Shown here: positions 34,001 to 39,457 of the stretch, one piece after another | How the letters are laid out: every line of letters starts with the position of its first letter | How positions within the stretch are numbered: position 1 is the first letter of the stretch | DNA from: Distichodus sexfasciatus | Lineage: Eukaryota > Chordata > Actinopteri > Characiformes > Distichodontidae | Direction: 5' to 3' | Assembly: GCA_032718565.1 (NCBI GenBank) | Contig: JAVGVS010000020.1 | Span: 3,876,215-3,940,214 of the forward strand | Length of the DNA: 64,000 nucleotides | Translations under genes and position numbers: made by a program | Notes under the pieces: generated by a model | Database searches by the model: none | What the model was told of the DNA's origin: nothing | The model's input: only the letters and a program-made list of their open reading frames with translations

Positions 34001-34736
34001 TTTCAAAAACTTTAAGGGAAATTAAGGCGGCAGATATAAAGTTTAGAGCGTTAATAATGAGTGTATTAAGCAGCAAAACATTAACATTTCTCCTACTAAT
34101 TAGGAGAAATTTTATGGTAATTTATGGGAGTTTTGTCTTTACAAACGTAACACAATGAACAAACACAGTGAACAGTAAACAAAACTTTTTCTGATAATCT
34201 GATGGAGTGATTATCAGAAATGAAGTAGGTGTAAGTTACATACTAAACACTTACTAATATATAGCTATGATGTACTTGTAGGCAAAATAAAATGATTATT
34301 GCCATGTTTCGGGGAAGTGAAATGCTTAGATTAGTCGACTAATGCTTCCAAAGCCTTGGATCTCTTATAGAATTTTGCATTTACTGAAGCTGACTTCTAC
34401 CTTGACCAGGATGAAGAATTCCTCTTCGAGAAGGGAGACCTGAACCTGTGGGCGGAGCCTCTACAGTGGGCCCGCCTCCTGCACTGTCACCTTAGCGCCC
34501 TCACCACTCTGCCGCGCTCACCGGCCGTCTGTCCCACGGATCTGGAGCATCTGTCCGCCGTCGCCTCCTCCAACACCCTCTCGGCCCAGCGGGCACTGGA
34601 TGCCCTCCCTCCGCTGCCGCAGTTCTCTGCCACCATCGAGCACGCCAGACTGACCCTGCTGAAGGAGCGGGCAATGCTGGCACAGAATGTACTGACAGCG
34701 CTGAAACGCAAAATAGACAGCAGCGCAGAGGCCTGA
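7167..34736 (+). CDS. thada: thada, partial gene model (last eight coding exons)
   Basis: Join of 7167-7240, 13524-13909, 17777-17901, 19662-19734, 22652-22802, 22884-23006, 33425-33594 and 34410-34736. Every exon has an AG acceptor and every internal exon a GT donor. Intron phases run 1,0,2,0,1,1,0 and match at each junction, so 1,429 nt translate without a stop into 475 residues ending in TGA. The product is leucine-rich and helical, as expected for a HEAT/ARM-type scaffold. The last exon has a 'KGDLNLWAEP' block and a 'LPPLPQF...E..RL...KER' pattern that I recognise as the THADA C-terminus. The family member in yeast (Trm732) partners the Trm7/FTSJ1 methyltransferase for 2'-O-methylation of tRNA position 32; fly THADA has been linked to SERCA and thermogenesis. 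Human THADA is about 1,950 aa, so roughly the last quarter is here, and the central DUF2428 region lies upstream of the window. The zfp36l2 gene directly downstream in the same orientation supports the name. Confidence 0.87.
7970..8555. mobile_element. Non-autonomous element with CGCCCCCTATT motifs
   Basis: It contains three copies of (G)CGCCCCCTATT/GTGCCCCCTATT (about 7981, 8027, 8151) and ends GTGCTTGGGCCCCTAATAATAAT. The closing GTGCTTG…TAATAATAAT signature recalls the end of the transposon at 62532-63910. It is non-coding. Confidence 0.5.
9800..9904 (-). repeat. tRNA-derived SINE, family 1 (partial)
   Basis: The minus strand begins GGGGCACTTGGTAGCGTAACGG. It then jumps to the 3' half (CAGCTGACATGGGCAGCTGAC-type and CTGCTCCTTCAAGGATGGGTC) with the middle deleted. 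Confidence 0.75.
10033..10200 (+). repeat. tRNA-derived SINE, family 2
   Basis: The head is CTGGGTCTAGTTGCTAGG with a B-box-like GGTTGTGGGCTCGAATACC. The body is 'GGGTCCCTGATAAAACCCTTAACCTCAAGTTG' in part, and the tail CACTCTGGATAAGG. The tail is the LINE-like CTCTGGATAAGAGCGTCTGCTAAATG module shared by other copies in the window. Confidence 0.65.
10784..12322 (+). mobile_element. Tc1/mariner-like transposon with IR/DR ends
   Basis: 1,539 bp flanked by TA target duplications (10782-10783 and 12323-12324). Outer ends are CTCTGTGTTCTAAATTATT and the reverse complement of AATAATTTGGAACACAGCG. Each end carries a second, inner copy of the same motif: near 10976 (TTGTTCCACATTATTAAGCA) and near 12117 (TGCATAATAATTTGGAACAC). 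This gives the IR/DR layout with about 190-nt spacing, as in Sleeping Beauty-type elements. The interior holds a broken transposase. It lies inside a thada intron in the same orientation as the gene. Confidence 0.9.
11008..12001 (+). pseudogene. Inactive Tc1-like DDE transposase
   Basis: It starts ATG followed by a G run that shifts frame; the shifted frame reads KKDLSADEKREIVQCLE. Recognisable parts are an HTH-type N-terminal region (VSLRQLRHIKRAAVKKPLMSS, 11121-11378), FTDECSAILDG near the first catalytic Asp, the second-Asp block MQDNAPSHAAKT (about 11699-11734) and the third-acid block PSSPDLNPIENLWSIVKRK (about 11780-11840). A TAA at about 11377, a TGA where TGG is expected near 11548 and a frameshift near 11770 mean it cannot make a full transposase. 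Confidence 0.88.
12686..12850. repeat. Teleost interspersed repeat (copy 1)
   Basis: It carries GGGAACAACCCTGGGCAGG, CACACACTCACACAATCACACTCACACC, CAATTAATCTACAGTGCTTGC and TCTGTGGGAGGAGACAGGAGCAC, a 3'-end repeat common in fish genomes. A longer copy is at 51355-51655. The LINE class is not certain. Confidence 0.65.
12899..13222. mobile_element. Harbinger-like MITE, CpG-rich
   Basis: 324 bp flanked by TAA duplications (12896-12898 and 13223-13225). Termini are GGCCTCGTCCACAC and GTGTGAACGAGGCC, which are inverted repeats. The interior is packed with GAACGCC/GGCGTTC words in both orientations and with CpG, unlike the surrounding AT-rich DNA. It is non-coding. The TAA target site fits PIF/Harbinger. 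Confidence 0.85.
13524..13909 (+). CDS. thada: thada coding exon B
   Basis: The acceptor is TTCTTTTAAG and the donor AAG|GTGAGA. Two leading bases join exon A, then 128 complete codons follow, ending in phase 0. The translation starts SQRQQLRAETLCILLDSE and continues through VERLLGSPHYEVRQLTLERILERLEAG to LAVRENHPKCLAK. The pattern of amphipathic helices, and the 'S.HYEVR..TLE.IL..L' stretch in particular, is typical of HEAT/ARM repeat proteins and of the C-terminal THADA region. Open reading continues upstream of the GTG at 13583, so that position is not a start. Base composition is clearly coding (GC-rich) against AT-rich flanks. Confidence 0.9.
14455..14585 (-). repeat. tRNA-derived SINE, family 2 (partial)
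   Basis: The minus strand reads GGGATGGTGGTTGCCTAGG…CCAAGAGGTTGCAGATTCAAATCC, a tRNA-like A/B-box head of the second SINE family. The same head is nested in a SINE at 29838-29998. Confidence 0.7.
14755..15460. mobile_element. hAT-like non-autonomous element
   Basis: It begins TGCCGGTTATCGGTATCGATG and ends AAATCGGTCGACCTCTAATG, the terminal style of the fish 'TAGAGGTCGACCGAT' hAT family. The interior has no intact frame. Confidence 0.6.
15780..15990. promoter_or_regulatory. Candidate conserved non-coding block in thada intron
   Basis: Unique CpG-retaining sequence containing GATTGGCCTAATAAACAGCGG and neighbouring GC-rich words. There is no splice-flanked coding frame. Regulatory role is inferred only. 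Confidence 0.25.
16828..16930. mobile_element. hAT-like MITE fragment
   Basis: It starts AGGGATGCACCAATCCGATTCG and continues with GGATCGGGTATCGATC and GCCGATCAGGGG, the signature of the fish 'gatccgat' hAT repeats. Related pieces are at 12455-12560 and 58728-59520. Confidence 0.6.
17777..17901 (+). CDS. thada: thada coding exon C
   Basis: The acceptor is TCTCTCTCAG, directly downstream of a (CT)n run at 17711-17774. The donor is ACACAG|GTCAGT. The exon starts in phase 0 (V L C V L S V L P P S S), reads LLPWCDGDVCLTADGALHHLLSVAESSTH, and leaves two bases (AG) that are completed by the first base of exon D to make Ser. It follows exon B in frame (…CLAK|VLCVL…). It encodes two predicted helices separated by a short loop, like the rest of the scaffold. 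Nothing in it looks damaged. Confidence 0.88.
17902..19661. other. thada intron C-D
   Basis: Contents: an hAT-like element starting AGGGGTGTGCAGTCGAACCG (18283) and ending ATCGGCCGACCCTAG (18975), with a family-1 SINE (18737-18871) nested inside it. Also a duplicated phrase GAGTCTCAGGGTCAT(G/A)CACCTGGCGACA (18142-18170 and 19027-19055) and a unique CpG-retaining block at 19110-19320. No exon seen. Confidence 0.7.
18737..18871 (+). repeat. tRNA-derived SINE, family 1, nested in an hAT-like element
   Basis: GCGTAACAGTTATAGAGTCGG (A box), GTCACCTGTTTTATGTCCC (worn B box) and GGTACCACTGAGGTACTCATG. It lies inside the hAT-like repeat spanning 18283-18975, so it inserted later. Confidence 0.75.
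19662..19734 (+). CDS. thada: thada coding exon D
   Basis: The acceptor TGTCTGTTTCAG sits after a (GT)7 run. The donor is CACAG|GTAAAA. One leading base completes Ser with exon C. Twenty-four codons follow (LDVHCAALTLASRLMVHLAEKKSQ), ending in phase 0. 'HCAALTLASRLM' is a typical ARM-repeat helix. The 3' flank is unusual: 56 nt after the exon a 1.1-kb almost pure purine tract begins in the intron. Confidence 0.86.
19791..20931. repeat. 1.1-kb polypurine (GGA/GA) tract
   Basis: Almost every base on the + strand is A or G: GGGAGG, GGAAGG, GAGAGAG and GGGGGGG runs with only scattered T or C. The long reading frames on either strand across it (poly-Ser/Pro/Leu or poly-Arg/Glu/Gly) are composition artefacts. 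It lies in the thada intron, 56 nt after exon D, with the purine strand in the transcript. Confidence 0.95.
21266..21420 (-). repeat. tRNA-derived SINE, family 1
   Basis: The minus strand shows GTAACGGTTAGGGAGTTGGC (A box), an eroded B-box region, CAAGGTACTGTCCCCAAGCAC and CACATTTGGTTGTAGTGCAC. Confidence 0.75.
22195..22400 (+). repeat. tRNA-derived SINE, family 1
   Basis: GGTAGCGTAAAGGTTAAGGAG (A box), GGTGACCAGTTCAAATTCC (B box), then the full body GACCGGTAAAG…ACTCATGAGCAAGGTACCG…GCACTGCTCCCCGGTTGC. Confidence 0.85.
22652..22802 (+). CDS. thada: thada coding exon E
   Basis: The exon lies after a (TTTG/GTTT)n tract and the acceptor TTTAG; the donor is CTGG|GTAAGC. It starts in phase 0 with GEAAVAHVSRWLARVSQC and reads CSEEQPAEVKLTAAEVLVKATTVILTASTLPL with one trailing base (phase 1). 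'EVKLTAAEVLVK' is a strong HEAT-like helix. The following intron is only 81 nt. Retaining it would hit an in-frame stop at 22847-22849, so splicing is required to reach exon F. Confidence 0.9.
22884..23006 (+). CDS. thada: thada coding exon F
   Basis: The acceptor is CGTGGCAG|GT and the donor ACACAG|GTACAC. Two leading bases complete Gly with exon E. The translation is MTHTLVLWQSLFTLLQDEDQDVRDRAADFICAVPAHLLNT plus one trailing base. 'LLQDEDQDVRDRAADF' is a textbook HEAT-repeat second helix (D.D..VR..AA). The acceptor lacks a pyrimidine tract: the 20 nt upstream are TG/GC-rich. Both flanking phases fit. Confidence 0.9.
23203..23394 (+). repeat. tRNA-derived SINE, family 1 (left arm of inverted pair)
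   Basis: GGGGCAGTCGGTAGCGTAATGG, GGGTCGCTGGTTCAAGTCC, GGTACCACTGAGGTACTCATG and GAGTCAAATGCAGAGGC. It is immediately followed by an oppositely oriented copy. Confidence 0.85.
23395..23505 (-). repeat. tRNA-derived SINE, family 1 (right arm of inverted pair)
   Basis: The plus strand reads GGAGCAGTGCTTGGGGATGG, GTACCTCAGCGGTACCTCTACC, TTTCGAACCAGTGACC and GCTAACAGCTGCCC, the reverse complement of the family-1 head and body. Confidence 0.8.
23783..23970. repeat. Fish interspersed repeat (TTTATTGTCA type)
   Basis: AGGTTTATTGTCAACCCAACC, ATATACAGAGTGCACATAGAG, then AGAGTTCTCTGGAGCAAAAATGG and CAATACAACACATAATGC. The layout is familiar from dispersed fish repeats; class is not determined. A cousin fragment is at 31800-31940. 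Confidence 0.5.
24100..24470. promoter_or_regulatory. Candidate conserved non-coding block in thada intron
   Basis: GC-rich unique sequence with many CpGs and no splice-bounded reading frame. Short frames on both strands here do not resemble thada. Possible intronic enhancer; composition evidence only. Confidence 0.25.
25264..25495 (+). repeat. tRNA-derived SINE, family 1
   Basis: GGGCAGTGAGGTAGAGTAATAG, GGAAGGTCGCCAGTTAGAATCC, GGTACTACTGAGGTACTCATG, CACTGCTCCTTCATGGATGG, GTCAAATGCAGAGGTCATTG and a tail TTCACATGACAATCAC. Nearly full length. Confidence 0.85.
25690..26240. promoter_or_regulatory. Candidate conserved non-coding block in thada intron
   Basis: About 550 bp of unique sequence with CpGs and balanced composition between two repeat-rich stretches. 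No thada-like translation in any frame with splice sites. A regulatory role is an inference. Confidence 0.25.
27295..28870. repeat. Degenerate long-period tandem array
   Basis: Recurring phrases such as AATCTTAACCNCAGTAACTTATTTT, TAAGAAATAACCCCATAA and ACATTTAAGTGTAACTGAG reappear at about 27300, 27420, 27620, 28265, 28370 and 28735. The phrase CTCGCTCACACCAACATAGAA also occurs twice (about 28242 and 28840). A TG/GAGA tract (28013-28048) and a reverse SINE (28437-28630) interrupt it. Confidence 0.65.
28437..28630 (-). repeat. tRNA-derived SINE, family 1, inside the array
   Basis: The minus strand shows GGTAGCGTAACAGTTAGGGAG, a short B-box area, CCGGTAAAGGTACC, GTACCGTCCCCAAGAGC and GGTCCTTCATGGATGGGTC. 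Confidence 0.8.
28970..29340. promoter_or_regulatory. Strongest candidate conserved non-coding element in thada intron
   Basis: About 370 bp of unique, CpG-retaining sequence, with homeodomain-like AATTAG/TAATTA-type words (TTTTTAATTAGTTCC) and a GATCGATTACGGGAATTAAG stretch. No coding frame continues across it. It stands out from the degenerate array before and AT-rich DNA after. Enhancer function is inferred. Confidence 0.35.
29761..30111 (+). repeat. tRNA-derived SINE, family 1, split by a nested SINE
   Basis: The left part (29761-29837) has GGGGCAGCTGGTAGCATAATG and GGAGTTGGCCCCGTGATC. The right part (29999-30111) has CCGTTCCCATGCGCTGCC, GATGGGTCAAATGCAGAGG and GTGTTCAAAATGACAAATC. The middle is replaced by a family-2 SINE. 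Confidence 0.85.
29838..29998 (-). repeat. tRNA-derived SINE, family 2, nested
   Basis: The minus strand starts GGGGCGGTGGTGGTGGTC, reads TTAGGATACTTGCCTCTAG (A box) and GAGGTTGTGGGTTCAAATCC (B box), and ends CTCTGGAAAAGGACACCTGC. It is intact enough to show the full order of the family. Confidence 0.85.
30525..30690. repeat. Fish interspersed repeat tail
   Basis: GGTCACCTTCTGAGTTCTGG, AAGTTTTCTTCCTACTAGAGG, GGGAGTTTTTCCACTGTCGCC, TCAGGCTTGCTTGTTGGGGG and GCGCTATATAAATAAAATTCG-type ending: a well-known dispersed 3'-end repeat in fishes. Class uncertain. Confidence 0.6.
33425..33594 (+). CDS. thada: thada coding exon G
   Basis: It follows the largest intron in the window (23007-33424, 10.4 kb). 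The acceptor is TATCCTCCATCACAG and the donor GACTTG|GTAAAG. Two leading bases complete Gly, then 56 codons follow (AARGAVSPPVALEMGVELLCQLFQVWGEVDVGMVTLTEWLLGDG…EDASDL), ending in phase 0. The hydrophobic helix and acidic end run directly into the DEEFLFEKGD start of the last exon, forming a continuous acidic linker. Coding base use is clear. Confidence 0.9.
33595..34409. other. thada intron G-H
   Basis: 815 bp, AT-rich, with no recognisable repeat and a weakly repeated hAT-like look. A reading frame at 33907-34158 has no splice support or recognisable content. Confidence 0.8.
34410..34736 (+). CDS. thada: thada terminal coding exon H with stop codon
   Basis: The acceptor is TACCTTGACCAG. 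It encodes 108 codons and TGA. The translation begins DEEFLFEKGDLNLWAEPLQW and ends with VLTALKRKIDSSAEA. The KGDLNLWAEP block and the closing LPPLPQF / EHARLTLLKER segment resemble the human THADA C-terminus as I remember it; the fish protein appears to stop a few tens of residues earlier. Two polyadenylation-like hexamers follow within about 520 nt. This is the best evidence for the gene's identity together with the neighbouring zfp36l2. Confidence 0.9.
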   Translation, partial: DEEFLFEKGDLNLWAEPLQWARLLHCHLSALTTLPRSPAVCPTDLEHLSAVASSNTLSAQRALDALPPLPQFSATIEHARLTLLKERAMLAQNVLTALKRKIDSSAEA

Positions 34737-36820
34737 GATCCTTCAAAATGCTCGTTTTGAATTCTTAGAAAATTCTAATTCAATTGGAAACAACCTTATT
34801 AAGCATTTCATTTAAACCAAAGTTGCAACAACAATAGCCGTCCTCATTCCACGTACATTGTTTGTTACAGGACCTTGGATCACAAATCTTCTTTCGATTG
34901 ACTTTTTAATAGAAGAAAAGGACAAATTAACTTTACATGGAAAATGAGAGGAAAGATGAGGACTCAAGATGGTGTTAGAATTTCAGGGTCAGTGGCTGGT
35001 CCAGAAGCAACAGACAAACCTGTCCTCTCTGTGGCTTTGTATAAATATTAGCATTATTTTATCATTTCCTTCCTCTCTTCCTCCAGGACCTTTTTTATTT
35101 CTTTAAGGCCGGTCCAGCCCAAGACCGTAAACATTGTTTTAGCGTATTATAAATGTTAATTTAATTAAAGGTGCCACACTTGGTGGGTTTTGCTAAAAAG
35201 TGAAATTGCGTGCAGCCGTGATGCTGACCACAACTGTTTTTCATTTAAATAAAAGACTGGTTTTATGATGATGTTTTGCCTATGGCCAGTGATGCGTGTG
35301 TGCGTGTGAGAGAGAGAGGCAGTTTGTATCGCTAAGGATATATCTCGTTCCTGCTTCACAGAAGGGAAACATATAGGCTCCCTTTAGTCCGGTTAAAAGA
35401 ATGAGGACTGACTATGCGGACGATTGGCAGGAATCTGAACTCCCCACCTCTAGTCTTCGCCCATATTTTTTCTCACTTTTCATGCACTTCATTGCTTCCT
35501 TTCCCAGAAAAAGGAAATAGTTCAGTCTGCACCTCCTGTGACTTGTTATGCAATCAACATAAAACAGCAGTCGGTGGCTGGTCTGAATGCCGACAGCTGG
35601 GTCGCCTTCGGGCCCGTAGTAGTAATGTTCTTTCTTACTGTACAGTGATGTAATGTTTTGGAACGGTTCAAAATAGCCGACCCTCTTTCCACCCACACAC
35701 CACGGGGGGAGAGCAAAGTCAAGCCACAGTTCATCAGGCCTTACATACAGTCCAATTCTGACATAATCTTCACTTTGTCAAGTTTAATGTAACCACACTT
35801 AAAGACTGAGGCGTGTATTAGAAGTGAGTGATGCATTAAAGCACATAAAGCGCTCATGGAAACCTCAGCAATTTGTTCATGTCGCTTTTTTAAACGAGTG
35901 TTTTCGTGATGAACGTTAGGCGGCGCCAAAGAGCTGTTAAGAAGCAGATCTGGTTTGTCCCATAGGGGGCGGTATTGGATCGTTTTAAATAAAAGTCAAC
36001 GCATTCCTTCGGATTTCAAGTTTTTCCCCGAGTGACTAAGTAGTGAACACTGGGACACTGCACTTGAATACTGGTCGGTGTGGTTGTTTTTTTTTGCACA
36101 TTTATACTCGTGCACTGAGAGAACCTTTTTAAATGGGTAAAAGCGCTACAATATCATTGTGTTTAAACATTACGTTGAGGATTTTCATTTCACTTTCATT
36201 ATTATTACAATTTTTGTTTGTAGTTCAGTTTTACCAAAATGGGTCATTTAAACGTGTGACATTGCGCGTTGCTTTAAAAATGACCAGTCAGCTCCGACAC
36301 TTTTTAAACAAAGCTGTTTACGCGTACTCTGCGATCCAAATCCGCAATTTCTGCCGTGGATAATGTAATACTCCCCGCTCCGATCTGCTTTCCCTCCATC
36401 CGCCTTTCTCTTCTCTTTCTGAAAAGATAAAAGACGCAGCAGAACACCCCCACCCCCCGCCCTTTTCAACAGCGGCTTGAACCAAGTTTAAATTGCACAC
36501 TTCTGCTTTCCGCAACGCATTTTTGTTTTTTTTTTTATAAAATAATGTTCCACATTTACTGGACGTATTAATAGCTCTATTAATCATTCATAAACTTGAC
36601 CCACTTAGAGAAAATGTGAAGTTCGTTTAAAGTTCGGCCGACAGTAATTAATGCTGTGTAAAATATGTGCGTGATGTTAATAATCGGGGCTGGTGCAAAT
36701 GCGAATCAAACCGTACGTCAAAATAACACAGCGTGTTTCCTCAAAAAAAAAAAAAAAAAAAAGTTGTACTGCAGAAACCAAGAAGTGTAACTGGCAAATG
36801 CGATAGAGGCGTGGCTACGT
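34737..36820. other. thada 3'UTR and thada-zfp36l2 intergenic region
   Basis: Mostly unique DNA. It holds poly(A) signals (35164-35253), a short (GA) run (35309-35318), a unique block at 35410-35640 that includes a STAT-type palindrome TTCCCAGAA (35501-35509), a T-rich stretch (36090-36240) and an A19 homopolymer (36744-36762) shortly before the promoter. Only about 2.5 kb separate the thada stop from the zfp36l2 start. Confidence 0.75.
35164..35253 (+). promoter_or_regulatory. thada: thada poly(A) signal candidates
   Basis: ATTAAA at 35164-35169 and AATAAA at 35248-35253, 430-520 nt after the thada stop codon. Either could end the transcript. The 3'UTR between is plain unique sequence. Confidence 0.5.
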
Positions 36821-36940
36821 CCAATGGGGGGCGGGACCTGAGCTTGAGCCCGAGAGAGGGGCGTGATTTTGCCTAAACTTCTTGGTTACTTTTCGGGCTC
36901 CGCCCTGCTCGCTTGTCGCTGCGAGGCTATATGTTGCGCT
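36821..36940 (+). promoter_or_regulatory. zfp36l2: zfp36l2 core promoter candidate
   Basis: A CCAAT box at 36822-36826 runs directly into a GC box (GGGGGGCGGG, about 36827-36836). About 90 nt further on, GGCTATATG (about 36925-36933) could serve as a weak TATA element, placing transcription start near 36950-36960 and giving a 5'UTR of about 260 nt. The layout is inferred from motif spacing only; no transcript evidence is available. Confidence 0.5.
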
Positions 36941-37213
36941 CTACTACTGTGCTTCGGCACTTCACGGAGGGAGACGAGCAGCAAAAATCTACAAATCACG
37001 AGCAGCTCTACGGTTTCCCTTTTCCTACCAGCATCTGGACTTTTTGTTCTGTTTTATTTGCACTGGTTTTTCAAACCATCCGCGCTCCTTCTCTCCTCTC
37101 CATTTTAAAAGAAGTCGTGGCAACAAAGTTCAAAACTTTTCTTCTCCACCTCCCCGCGGGCGCTCCGGGTCGGTCTTCCAATGAAAGATCGACTGCAACT
37201 CCAAACTTCAGAA
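36941..37213 (+). other. zfp36l2: zfp36l2 5'UTR (inferred)
   Basis: Non-repetitive sequence between the promoter motifs and the chosen start codon. It contains an upstream in-frame ATG at 37181 that could give a minor N-terminally extended form. Confidence 0.55.
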
Positions 37214-38676
37214 ATGTCTGCGACTATCCTGTCCGCTTTCTACGACATCGACATGTTCTGCAAGGTGAGTGCGTACTTACTTCTGTTTTTAAAAGGGGAA
37301 GAAGGTGTATTTTTTTTTTGTTTGTTTGTTTAAAGCGAAAAAAGGCACACGCTAGACGCAACGACCGCCTTGCTGCAGTGTTTGTGCAACCTGAGTGTGT
37401 TGACGCTTCTGACTTGTTGCTTTTCTTGTTTTCTCCTCTTTCTCCAAAACAGGACAAAGGTCTAAACATGAATACGATTCACCTGAACAGCATGGTGGAT
37501 AAGAAGACGGTGGGGGCTCCTGTAACGGCGGGCGGAGGCCTTGCTAACAGCTGTTGCTCATACGCTCCGGGACTTTTCCGCCACAACTCCAGCAGCAACA
37601 ACGCTGACTGTTTGACGAACGGCAACAAGTATCCGGTGAGCTCGTACGGTAGCAACGTGAAGGAAAGCGCGATCACGAGCAGCACCGCCATCATGAACAA
37701 GGAGAACAAGTTCCGGGAGCGCGCCTACAGCGAGAACGGCGAACGGAGCGCGCAGCTGCAGCAGAAAGCCGCGTCGCAGATCAACTCCACACGCTACAAG
37801 ACTGAGCTGTGTCGGCCCTTCGAGGAGAACGGAGCCTGCAAGTACGGCGAGAAGTGCCAGTTCGCGCACGGTTACCACGAGCTGAGGAGTCTCTCCCGCC
37901 ACCCCAAGTACAAAACCGAGCCGTGCCGCACCTTCCACACCATCGGCTTTTGCCCCTACGGACCGCGCTGCCACTTCATTCACAACGCCGACGAGCGCCG
38001 GCCCGCTCCGGTTCAGGCTCCGGTCCCAACCCACCAAAGCAACGCCAACTCGCCCGCGGCAGAGCAGTCCAAACCGGCGGGTGGTCGCGAGTTCTCTGCC
38101 TACGCTTCCGCTCACCGGGACCTGTCCGCCTTCGGGGACCGACCCAAACTACACCACAGCTTGAGCTTCTCCGGTTTCTCCAGCCACCACGGGCTCGACT
38201 CGCCCCTCACAGAGAGTCCCACCTCACGCACTCCTCCGCCTCTTTCGTCTTCCTCATCCTCCTCATCGTCGACTTCTACCGGCTTCTACGACCACGTGCT
38301 GTCACCGAGCGCGGTTACGGTTTCGTTCCCGTTCCCGGGACAGGAGCTGAAGGCTCTTCTTGCCCCGCTTTCCGTGCACACCCACAACAACGGCTACGGC
38401 AACGTTAACGGCTCGTACTACACCAACTTCCAGAGCCACGGGGCTCCGCCGTCGCCGCCTTACAATCTCAGCCACTTGCAGTCCCTCCACCGTTTGTCGG
38501 AGTCGCCGGTGTTCGACTCCCCACCCAGTCCGCCCGAGTCCATCTCGGACCGAGAGTCCAGCTACGGAAGCGGGTCTCTCAGCTCTTCCGGGAGCCTCAG
38601 CGGCTCCGAATCGCCAAGTTTGGACGCCGGGAGACGTTTGCCAATCTTCAGCAGGCTGTCGATTTCTGACGACTAA
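37214..38676 (+). CDS. zfp36l2: zfp36l2: CCCH tandem zinc-finger mRNA-decay protein
   Basis: Join of 37214-37264 and 37453-38676, 424 aa, stop TAA. Exon 1 encodes MSATILSAFYDIDMFCK, the family N-terminus of ZFP36L2 rather than ZFP36L1. A 188-nt GT-AG intron changes frame, so the long unspliced reading frame across it is not the protein. Two CX8CX5CX3H fingers are intact: C137, C146, C152, H156 and C175, C184, C190, H194. They are preceded by RYKTELCR and KYKTEPCR and joined by the usual 18-residue linker. These fingers bind UAUUUAU in mRNA 3'UTRs. The C-terminus RRLPIFSRLSISDD is the conserved CNOT1-binding and phosphorylated tail that recruits the CCR4-NOT deadenylase. A Ser/Pro-rich region with a poly-Ser run lies between. 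An in-frame ATG at 37181 would add 11 residues but has a poorer context (C at -3 versus G) and no family match. Confidence 0.96.
37265..37452 (+). other. zfp36l2: zfp36l2 single intron
   Basis: The donor is AAG|GTGAGT and the acceptor CCAAAACAG|GAC. A single short intron after about 17 codons is the standard TIS11-family structure and is seen in all vertebrate members. Its length is not a multiple of three, so retention destroys the reading frame between the N-terminal motif and the fingers. Confidence 0.93.
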
Positions 38677-39448
38677 TCTCCCCTCTTTTTTTCTCTTCCC
38701 AACTTTTCCTCCCAATTTCCATCTCTCCAACCCCCCCTTCTCCTCCTTCTTGTGGGATGTTTTTATCCCGACATTCGCCTTCTTCTGACAGGACTTGGAG
38801 GATTTTGAGATCCCCCCCCCCCGTGTCCCGCAGTCAAAAAGAAAGGAAAAAAAGTCGCCGAGTTGAACTTTTTTTTTTAAATCCAGGGACATGGATTGAC
38901 CCTTGGCATGGCATTAGTTTTGTCATTTTTCCCTCTACTTTATCTTTTTTTCTTTCTTGCTTGAACTGATAGCTATGAAAGTAGATATCAACAGAAGGCA
39001 TTCCATCGGTGACTCTGCTGCCTTTTCCTGCAGCCTTGTGTTTTTTTTTTTCTTTCAGACCACCACTTTTCCGGAGACACATTTGTTTGTGCACAAGACT
39101 TTCATCTTTTTTCCTCTTTCTTGTTAAAGACAGAGCGGTTTAAGATTTTCCTCCATCCTACCAAGAATATGCCTTGACAAGTATCAGTTTGCAAAAAAAC
39201 AAAACAAAACACAAAAACAAAAAGTAGCCTTATGTACGCGTTTCTGAAAGCTTAAAAACTTCCATTCCAAAAGTTTAACCAGTTTCACAGCGCCACCCAG
39301 TGGTTTGGTTGGTTCGTGTAGTTTGTTGCTTAGTTGAAGCACTCTTGTTGGGTTTGTTGGGAAATCACTGCTGATGGTTGAATATATATTTTTTTAGCTG
39401 TTTTGAGTGATTACATAGCAGTACATAACTGTCTATGACCTATTTAAC

Positions 39449-39457
39449 TTATTTATT
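39449..39457 (+). promoter_or_regulatory. zfp36l2: Perfect ZFP36-family ARE nonamer
   Basis: TTATTTATT in the sense strand of the zfp36l2 3'UTR, the optimal tristetraprolin-family site (UUAUUUAUU). Three more ATTTA-containing sites lie within 270 nt. Confidence 0.8.

Noticed and set aside
36913..37213. Long N-terminal extension of the zfp36l2 frame (a 587-codon open frame starting at 36913)
   Set aside because: It reads through the 5'UTR in a frame different from exon 1 and through the 188-nt intron. The family N-terminus MSATILSAFYDIDMFCK is in another frame and needs splicing at 37264/37453.
37558..38115. Antisense frames over zfp36l2 exon 2 (185 aa and others)
   Set aside because: Shadows of GC-rich coding sequence on the opposite strand; no start context, splice sites or domain.
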